Below are positions 55,898 to 64,000 of a stretch of DNA of 64,000 bases, piece after piece. The position numbers and the translations under genes are program-made. Under the pieces are notes generated by a model. The model worked only from the letters and a program-made list of their open reading frames with translations, ran no database searches and was not told the origin of the DNA. The stretch is from STC-113 sp964553745 (GTDB lineage: Bacteria > Patescibacteriota > Gracilibacteria > BD1-5 > UBA2023). The stretch's first letter is position 1, and each line of letters begins with the position of its first letter. The stretch is from NCBI GenBank assembly GCA_964553745.1, contig CAZKLD010000003.1, positions 1-64,000 of the forward strand. The letters are read 5' to 3'.

Positions 55898-57055
55898 ATG
55901 AGTTTCTTTGGAAAATTGCTTAATTTCAAAAAGAGTTTGGAGAAACCTTTTGATACTCTGAACAATATCTACATATCCAAAGAATCGATACTTCATAATT
56001 TCGACCTCATACAAAGTCTGCTTCCTTGAAAGGCGATTTTTCCTGTTCTTAAATCAAATGCATACTGACATTGAATAAAAGAAATCGCTTCTGTATTGAA
56101 ATCCAGATTCACACCATATATTGTCGTTGATAGCTATTTTGAAGCGCTGAAGATAAGAGAAGTCAATAAATCTGATATTCTTCTTATCTGATATACGCTT
56201 CCGTCAAACCTTAAGAATTTTGATTTTTCATTCATCGCACTTACTGTTTATGATTTTGAAACTCTTGAAGAATTATCGAGGATTGGCAGGAAAGTCAGGA
56301 TTCATCTTAAAATAGACACCTGAATGCACAGGCAGGGGATATATGTTGAGGATCTGATGAGATACTTGGATTTCATAAGAAGCGCCCAGAACATTACACT
56401 TGAATGAGTCTGCACACATTTTGCAGATGCGGATGGCACTGAGAATGATTATTCCGATTTTCAATCTTGAATCTTCAAGAAGTCAATCGAGATGATACGA
56501 TCATCATGATTCAATCCGAAATATATACATTCCGACAATTCTGCGGCATCGCTAAAATGATTCATGAAAGATGAGATGACAGCCTTGAGACTGGGCTTAT
56601 CTCTTTATTGAATCAATCCGCTCGAGAGGACGGATCCAGACTTCCACAATTGAAAATCACTTATTCCAGCCCTTTCATTCAAATCAACACTCGTGCTTAA
56701 GAAACCCTTGAAAAAATGAGAAAAAGTCAGCTATAATTGAATATTCGAAGCATCAGAAGATATGACAATCTGAATCGTTCCTGTCGGATATTATGAGTGA
56801 TTATCCAGAAAAGCTTCCGATAAATATAGTTATGCATTCTGAGATATGCCCCTCAGGATTCTCGGTAGAGTCTGCATGAATTTGACTGTTATTGATATCA
56901 GTTGAGTTGATTTGAAAGTATGAGATGAGATAGAGGTGATTTCAGATGAGCCTGATAAATTCAATTCGATATATGAATTGGCTAAGGTTTCCGAAACCAT
57001 TACATATGAATCCTGCACAAGATTATCAGAAACCATAAGAAGAACAATCACATAA
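55898..57055 (+). CDS. alr: Alanine racemase
   Basis: 385 residues. PLP-binding Lys52 in FPVLKSNAYGHGIKE, RIHLKIDTGMHRQGI, VCTHFADADGTEN, IHSDNSAAS, RLGLSLYGINP and GRVCMNLTVIDISGV. These are the family's conserved blocks. The enzyme makes D-alanine for peptidoglycan, so this organism likely builds a wall. The ATG at 55898 leaves a 20-residue N-terminal tail before the barrel. Confidence 0.94.
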
Positions 57056-57139
57056 TAGGAAAAGTCAAGTTTAATGATGTGATTTGTTTTACAAAATGCT
57101 ATTTATTGCTATAATAAGCAAAAGTTCTAACTTTCCCAC

Positions 57140-57847
57140 ATGAAAAAGAAAATCGACGCCCGAAAAATCCAAATATTGAAGCTTATAGTCGAAGAATACA
57201 TCAAAACCTGAGATATCACAGGATCAAAATCACTGCTTAAGAAATATGATATCTGAGTAAGCAGCGCGACAATAAGGAATGATATGGCATTCCTTGAGAA
57301 GATGTGACTTATTTTCCAACCGTATAATAGTGCCTGAAGATTGCCTACAACTAGATGAATAAGGGTATTTGTGGATTATCTTATGGAGCATATGCCAAAG
57401 GTGTTCCTTGAATGAGAGGAGGATCTCGAGGATAGGCTGCAAAGAGAGAAGGTAGACGATACCATTTATTTCCTTGTTTCAAAATTGACTAAGATAACCG
57501 GAGAAATCACTTTTGCAACAGTTCCCGGTCTGGATAAGAATTATTACCTGTGACTATCTGATTTTCTTCAGAAGAATACTGAATCACTATGAAATCAGGT
57601 CTATAATGTCATAAAGGTACTAGAGAACAGGTATAATTTCATTGATTTGCTTAATAATCTGGATATCTGAAATAAAGTTTCAGTCTTCATCTGAGAGGAG
57701 AATATTATCCCGGACCTAGAAAGCTACGCTATGATAGTGAAAAAAATCAATATCGAATGACATGATTGATACCTATGAATCCTTGGCTCATTGAAGATGG
57801 ACTACGCGTTCAATATCGCAGCCCTGAGGAATATCCTAAATTCGTAA
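57140..57847 (+). CDS. hrcA: Heat-inducible repressor HrcA, shortened
   Basis: 235 residues. N-terminal winged helix (IDARKIQILKLIVEEYIKTG, SSATIRNDMAFLEKMGLIFQ) and the SAGRLPTTRGIRVFVDYLM block are HrcA-specific. Typical HrcA is about 340 residues; part of the GAF-like middle domain is missing while the C-terminal GSLKMDYAFNIAALRNIL is kept. A CGA codon at residue 8 sits at the family's conserved Arg. I could not find a canonical CIRCE element in the window. Confidence 0.88.
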
Positions 57848-57849
57848 TA

Positions 57850-58359
57850 TTATTTCTTCTTAGGCTTTTTCTTGAATTTGGTAGGGACGTTTGCCCTGAC
57901 CATTCCTAGAATCTGCTCAAAATCCTTAATCGGCTTTGTGTCGGATTTCGGGATTATGTTGGCAAAGGTTTTTGTAATGTAAAGAAAGATGTAGTTTTTT
58001 GTCTCTGAGTATTTTATATAGTCTTCAATCCTGACCTTTTTCACATATCAATTTTTGATGAAATGGAAAGTATCATCTTTAACTTCAAGTTCATATTTTC
58101 AGAACATGAAGCTGTTTTTTTTGTTGTTCTGGATTTTGCGCAGCACGATATAGAGCATAACAAGAGCAATGAGCACGTAATAGAGCACCCTGATCATTCA
58201 TTCATATCTAGTATAAACATCAGTATAGAGGAATGCTATATTTGCGATAATGAATATCATGACTGCTCATAGGGAAATTATTACGGATTTAGAAGTCAGG
58301 AGATAATGGATTTGGAATTTTTTGAGATCATTTGGAAAGAGTTCGTATCTTATTATCAT
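57850..58359 (-). CDS. YcxB-like membrane protein
   Basis: 169 residues. Two membrane helices (SVIISLGAVMIFIIANIAFLY; IRVLYYVLIALVMLYIVL), then YELEVKDDTFHFIKNGYVKK, IEDYIKYSETKNYIFLYITK and ANIIPKSD, the C-terminal pattern of YcxB-like proteins, and a Lys-rich tail. Function unknown. It is convergent with hrcA (2-bp gap). Confidence 0.65.
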
Positions 58360-58440
58360 TTTCTGGTTTTAAAATAATATAGTTGATTTTTTCGTATTAT
58401 CCATACAATAATGCCATTATTATAGCTTTTAAGTCACAAA

Positions 58441-60321
58441 ATGTCAATTAGAAATTTTTGTATTATCGCACATATCGACCACGGTAAATCAACTTTGGCC
58501 GACAGGATGCTCGAAATAACTTGAACAATCGCCAAAAGGGATATGAAACATGCTCAGACTCTTGATAGTATGGATATAGAGCAGGAACGTTGAATTACAA
58601 TCAAACTTACCCCCGTTAGAATGAACTGGAAATGAGTGCAGCTCAATCTTATCGACACTCCTGGGCATGTTGATTTCCAATATGAAGTATCCAGAAGCCT
58701 CGCATCTGTGGAATGAGCAATACTTGTAGTCGATGCGACTCAGGGGATTGAGGCACAAACTCTGAGCAATGTCTATCTGGCGCTTGAAAATGATCTGGAG
58801 ATTATTCCTGTTTTAAATAAGATCGATCTTCCATCTGCCGATGTCGAGCGTGTCTGAAATGAGATCATCACTCTTTTGTGATGCAAGAGAGAGGATATCT
58901 TGAAAGTGAGCGCTAAGACATGAGAAAATGTTGAGTCAGTCCTTGATGAGATAATTGAAAAAGTCCCTCTGCCTAAGAAATTGGATAAGGATTCTAATCT
59001 TGTAATGCACGATACTTCAGTAGATAACGCATGAACAGTCAAGGCGCTCGTATTTGATTCGCAATATGATCCGTATAAATGAGTCGTAGTTTATCTTAAA
59101 CTCTTCTCTGGGAATATCAAAAGATGAGACAAGCTTGAATTCCTCAATACCTGAGCTAAGATCGATGTTCTTGAGGTTTGATTCTTTGCGCCGAAATATA
59201 ATCCTTCCGGTTCTCTGAATGAATGAGAGATCGGTTATGTTGTAACTGGGCTTAAGTCTATCACTGATGCCAAGGTCTGAGATACGCTATATTGATGAAA
59301 TAATACGGAGCACAAGAATCCTATAAAATGATTCAAACAGATAACACCATTCATATTCGCCTGAATCTATCCTGTTGAGAACGATGAATATATAAAGCTT
59401 AAAGACAGCATCGAGAAACTGGAGCTGAATGATTCTTCTCTCCAGATAGAACACGAGGTATCTCCAGCTCTAGGATATTGATTCAGATGCGGATTCCTAT
59501 GACTTCTTCATCTTGATATCGTTAAAGAGAGGCTTTGGAGGGAATTTGACATGGATGTCATCATAACTTCTCCGCAAGTCACATATAAAGTATTGCTTCC
59601 TTGAGATAAATTAGAGCAATACCGAAGATTCAAACCGGAGTTGACAGATAATTTCTGAAATCAGGCTACCTATATCACGATTTCTAATCCCGAAGATCTT
59701 CCGAAGCAATGAACTTTCATTCACATTGAAGAACCGATTGCAAAGCTAGAGATAATCACACCTACAGATTATACGTGAAATATGATGCAGCTAGCTCAGG
59801 AAAGAAGATGAATCTTCGTGAATCAATACTACCTTGATTCTACACGTGTTGTAGTTGTCTATGAGATACCCATCGCTGAGATAGTAGGGGACTTCTATGA
59901 TGATCTCAAGAGCTTATCCAGCTGATATGCTTCAATGAGTTATGAATTCATCAAATACAAACAAGATGAGCTTGTTAAGGTCGATATTCTTGTTGCCTGA
60001 GAAAGATTGGAAGCATTATCTATGATGACCCACAAAGACAGAGCAAGGACAATCTGATGAAACATATGCAGGAAGCTTAAGGATAATATCCCTAAGGCGC
60101 AGTTCTCGATAACTCTCCAAGCAGCAATCTGAGCCCAAGTAATCGCCCGAGAAGACATAAGCGCACTCAGAAAAGACGTAACAGCAAAATTATATTGATG
60201 AGATGTCAGCCGTAAAAGAAAAGTTCTAGATAAGCAAAAAGAATGAAAGAAAAAGATGAAGTTATTCGGTAAAGTGAGCATACCATCGGAAACATTTGTA
60301 AACATACTGAAAAAAGATTAG
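58441..60321 (+). CDS. lepA: Elongation factor 4 (LepA)
   Basis: 626 residues. G1 AHIDHGKSTLADRM, G2 RGITIK, G3 DTPGHVDF, G4 NKID, and the LepA C-terminal block QAAIGAQVIARED followed by YGGDVSRKRKVLDKQKEGKKKM. The Arg in VIAR is a CGA codon (60148), direct support for CGA = Arg. LepA promotes back-translocation and ribosome recycling under stress. Slightly longer than the usual ~600. Confidence 0.97.
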
Positions 60322-60424
60322 TGCATTTTTTGATGATTTAAAGAATTTAAGTATAATTCTAAAACTTTTAGAACTTCATTTTTCTGAAGTTCTACTTGAA
60401 TCTTAATCTTTAATTTTCTTGCTT

Positions 60425-62251
60425 ATGTGTGGGATATTCTGATACATCGGAAAAGAGCAAAATGCTTCAAAAGTCCTTCTGGATTGACTCCAGAAGCTGG
60501 AATACAGATGATATGATTCAGCTTGAATGGCTGTCTGAAATGACGACGAAGATATTAAAGTCATAAAAGCAGTCGGAAAAGTCTCTTCTTTGGCTGAAAA
60601 AAGAGCGCTTGCACTAAAAGAAACCGATAAGTTCACTTATTGAATAGCGCATACTCGCTGGGCAACCCATGGATGAGTGACAGAAAGCAATTGTCATCCT
60701 CACTATGATGATAATTCGAGGGTGAAATTAGTCCATAATTGAATAATCGAGAATTATAAGGAGCTAAAAGACGAACTCATCGCAAAATGATACAAATTCT
60801 ATTGAGACACTGATTCAGAAGTTGCAGCAAAATATATAGATGATAATTGGCAATGAACTCTGCTGAAGACGGTCGAATATGTCTTGCCCAAATTCGAATG
60901 AGCCTATGCATTCCTTTTCATCTCAAGAGAAAATCCGAATGAGATAGTGTGAGTGAAATATTGAAGCCCACTAGTTTTCGGGTACTCGGATAAGACCAAT
61001 GAATTCTATTTTTCTTCAGATACGCAGGCTCTTGCTTGATATGCTGATGAGCTTATATATTTAGATGATTGAGAACTGGTCTATGTGGCGCATTGAGATT
61101 ATATAATCAAATCTCAGGGCAAGCTTATCGTAAAGTCTATCGAGAAAATCGATGTCGAGAGCCTTCAGTCCGATAAATGAAGTTTTGCGCATTTCATGCT
61201 AAAAGAAATCCACGAACAGCCTGCTGTCCTGAGTGAGGTTTTCAGATGAAGGGTTGATTTCGATAATAGCACCCTTAATTCATCGGCATTTCAGGATCTG
61301 GATAAATACACTTTTAAAAAAGTCGTATTCATAGCCTGCTGAACTTCATATCATGCATGATGGTTGGGTTCCCTTTTCGTTGAGGATTTAGCTTCTATGG
61401 ATGCTAGAGTCGAGGTGGCAAGCGAGTTTGAATACAAGAATGTCACAATCGATCAAGAGACTCTCTATGTATTCATCTCACAATCTGGAGAGACAGCTGA
61501 TTCCATTGAGCCGCTAAAATATATCAAATCCCAATGAGGAAAAACATTCTGAATCGTGAATGTAGTCTGATCTACCATCTCAAGATTGACTGATTTTTGA
61601 CTTTTCACTCGCGCATGAACCGAAGTTGGAGTTGCTTCGACTAAGGCTTTTGTTGCTCAGATTGCTACCATCCTGTTGCTGGCACTGTATTTCTGAGACA
61701 AGAAATGATTGAACCGCCAGAAATACAAACAGATCATCAACGAGCTCAAAAACCTGCCAAGAATAATACAAGAAGTTATCCTGACATCAGAATCGATTAA
61801 AGTTGTTGCGAATGAAATGAGCAAGTATAAGCAATTCTTCTTTCTTTGAAGGCATCTTGAGCTTCCGATAGCTTTTGAGGCGAGCCTGAAATTCAAAGAG
61901 ATATCTTATCTTAACTCTCAGGCACTGCCGACAGGGGAGCTGAAGCATTGATCGCTAGCTCTGATTGAGAATGAATTTCCTTGCGTCATGTTCGTTCCGA
62001 AGAATTTCCTCCTAGAGAAAAACCTCTCTTCAATCCAAGAGATAAAAGCTAGAAAATGAAAAGTATTGGCAATTAGCGATACGCATATCCCGACAGCTGA
62101 TTGGATGATATGAATCCCGCAAGTCATAGATACTCTTCAACCATTCGCACTTATTGTAGCAGGGCAGCTGCTCGCCTATCATACTGCCAATATCCTCGGT
62201 CACGAGATCGACAGACCAAGGAATCTTGCAAAAAGCGTTACTGTAAAATAA
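60425..62251 (+). CDS. glmS: Glucosamine-fructose-6-phosphate aminotransferase
   Basis: 608 residues. Nucleophile Cys after the start Met (MCGIFGYIG), LEYRGYDSAG, HTRWATHG (showing TGG is still Trp beside TGA Gly), then two SIS domains: ACGTSYHAGWLGSLFVED, ISQSGETADSIEPLKYIK, AGTEVGVASTKAF. The C-terminal HEIDRPRNLAKSVTVK is the fructose-6-phosphate-site signature. It starts the hexosamine pathway to UDP-GlcNAc. Confidence 0.97.
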
Positions 62252-62263
62252 TTCATGATTATT

Positions 62264-62294
62264 AAAAATCTCCCGATTATCGGGAGATTTTTTT
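62264..62294. terminator. Bidirectional intrinsic terminator
   Basis: aaaaatctcccga - tta - tcgggagattttttt between glmS and the convergent ATPase gene. Confidence 0.93.
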
Positions 62295-62305
62295 GTCTTC
62301 CATGA

Positions 62306-64000
62306 TTATTTGCCTTCAGCTCAGAATCCCATAGTCTTTGGTCAGCTTGTGAGATTGCAGATCTCGAGCAATTGCGCAGTGCTTATCTTGCCTGAATCAA
62401 CAGCACTTTGCATTTCTGCCACAGTCTTGTCTGTCAATATTTTTGTGATGGCTTCACGCAAAAATTCACCGTTGGCTCATTTCAATTCTTTTATCAATGA
62501 TTCAATTGAAAAGCTTTTTATTATTTCATTAGCTTTTCAATTTGATGTTTTCATCTCGTTTATCGATCTGATAATATCCTCATCGCTTATCAATTCGACA
62601 TCCTTTCATGTTCAGATGCCCTTAATCTGTTCTATCGCTTTTTCCTCTATCGTCATCCTGATCAATTCTTCAATATCCGCTCAGCTCAAGCTTTCTGTCT
62701 GCCTTGATAATTCGCTGAGATTTATGAGCTGAGTAAAAATATCTTTTCTTTTTGCAGCTCTCTTTGCCTTAATCATGTGTATTGAAAATATCTCTTTTCT
62801 TCAAGTCTCATCTGGCAAATCGATTTTAACCTTGGTACTGAACCTTCATGATCTCTTTACGGCCGCATCAAGAGAATGGTAATTATTGGTAGTTCAAATG
62901 AATATGACATTATCTATCGTATCAAATCAGCTCATCTCAGCCAAAAACGTATTTACGATCTTCTTGTCTTCGTCAGACTGCCTTATTCAAGTCCGTTTCT
63001 TAAGTAGGGCATCCATCTCATCGAGAATTATTACAATCTTTTTCCCCGGATTCTCTTTTGCCTTATGCCTTATGAAATCAAACATCTCTTTGACGTTTCT
63101 TGCGCCATCATTAATCAGTGCCGATTCAGCGATGTCGGTCATTTTGATATTATAAACATCTGCATTGACTTCTGTGGCTATGACCATTGCAAGCAATGTC
63201 TTACCGGTTCCTGGAGGTCCGTATAACAATACTCAGGACGTTGTCTTTCATCCCCATTGCTCCATTACATCTTTATGTTTGATTCCTAGTATTATTTTTT
63301 CTATCTCTCTTTTTGCTTTTTCCTGACCTCATATATCAGTCATGTAGACTGGCTTTTGCATTTTTACGAGAAGTTTTGAGAACTTTTGGTCTATTTCTTC
63401 TTTTATCGTTGAAGCTCATTCAACATATAGAAAAGGACTTGATGTATAAAAACTAAAATGCTTCCTACCATGATTTATTGACGATAATTTGGCAATATCA
63501 TTTACCACAAGATTTGCAACCTCAATGAATCTCTTCAAAAATTCTTCTATTGTCACTTTAGACAAATCAGCAGCTTCGCTTAATTCTTTGCATTGTGTAT
63601 TATGGATCGTTATTACTTGATATGAAGCGTCTGAGTCTGTTCAATATCTTTCATCCCTATCAATCTTGACTCAGAATTTATATTTGAAATCAAAATATTT
63701 TGACCCCTTATCAGCTTTCTTTGGAAAATATTTTGAAAGAAGTTCTTTGACTTGATCCGCATCTACGTGTTTTTGTTCAACTAAACTTTTTTTGATGCCA
63801 GATTTTATCGGGATTTCTATTACAAATCTTCTTTCATCTTCATTGAATCATAAGATTACAGTTCAGAATATTCAACCGATTTTAAATTCTCGGGGCACTA
63901 CTTCTGAATCAAGATCAAGATAAAAATGGAAACTATCAGGATCTCAGAAGCTTATATTGAAAAATTTATCTTCAAAATTGATTATCTTATCATTAAGTTT
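62306..64000 (-). CDS. AAA family ATPase (5' end beyond the window)
   Basis: The frame is open from the window edge (64000) to TAA at 62306, 564 codons, with no start visible inside the known part. The N-terminal 255 residues are unrecognised. They are followed by MTDIGGQEKAKREIEKIILG and an AAA module: Walker A LYGPPGTGKTLLA, Walker B KIVIILDEMDALL, sensor FIGTTNNYHSLDAAVKRSGRF (second region of homology), and a helical lid. The layout is FtsH/VCP-like, without a protease or second module in view. Confidence 0.85.

Overview
The window comes from a low-GC bacterial genome that reads TGA as glycine (translation table 25). Ordinary housekeeping genes are broken by TGA in every frame under the standard code, but read through cleanly when TGA is Gly. 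The TGA codons fall on invariant glycines, for example the RpoC active-site motif NADFDGD (TGA at 29631). Table 25 is known from Candidatus Gracilibacteria (BD1-5/GN02) and Absconditabacteria (SR1) of the Candidate Phyla Radiation. CGA and CGG sit at arginine positions here (LepA, HrcA, a pilin paralogue, a TSP1 domain). This argues against the Absconditabacterales lineages in which those codons have become Trp and favours a Gracilibacteria-type organism. I saw no rRNA, convincing tRNA or CRISPR array. All gene coordinates below assume TGA = Gly; stops are TAA or TAG.

Layout. 0.3-10.8 kb is a housekeeping block: ybeY, a conserved hypothetical, a spore-photoproduct-lyase-like radical SAM protein, an SDR, a small chorismate mutase, dus, then a minus-strand run rpmF-nusB-rnc-hypothetical-rpmH-rnpA-hypothetical-yidC, and an acyltransferase. 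10.8-15.5 kb holds a secreted transglutaminase-like protein and a three-gene BatA/BatB/TPR operon. 15.7-24 kb holds a methyltransferase, a HTH/coiled-coil membrane protein, a pilin-LamG protein, a 1515-residue Cys-rich pilin-headed protein with two thrombospondin type 1 domains, and a lipoprotein. rpoB and rpoC occupy 24.2-32 kb. 32-37.8 kb holds three more pilin-headed proteins on the minus strand with different C-terminal binding modules (F5/8-like, LamG, and Cys-rich repeats plus a fibrinogen-like end). Two of them share an almost identical 206-bp block.

38.5-39.8 kb holds the most interesting locus: a retron-type reverse transcriptase preceded by a compact structured RNA. The RNA has its own promoter, a 9-bp pairing between its ends, two inner hairpins and an intrinsic terminator. 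The RT carries both retron hallmarks (NAxxH and VTG) but has YADN in place of YADD and an N-terminal membrane segment. rplA follows.

40.9-44.7 kb holds a nucleotidyltransferase broken by an in-frame TAG, a HEPN-like protein and an SLH-PKD surface protein. 44.8-48.7 kb is a MoxR-DUF58-small protein-DUF4381-like-rimO operon, the probable partner of the Bat operon at 12.4 kb. 48.7-52 kb is a minus-strand signalling cluster (PAS histidine kinase, response regulator, STAS, membrane HEPN-like protein). 52.1-53.5 kb has an AbiEi-like regulator under three 23-bp-spaced repeats, then a cluster of intergenic repeats. The rest is housekeeping: tig, a TIM-barrel protein, alr, a short hrcA, lepA, glmS, and a truncated AAA ATPase running off the end.

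Most transcription units end in strong symmetric hairpins flanked by A and T runs. The starts I inspected mostly lack an obvious Shine-Dalgarno sequence.
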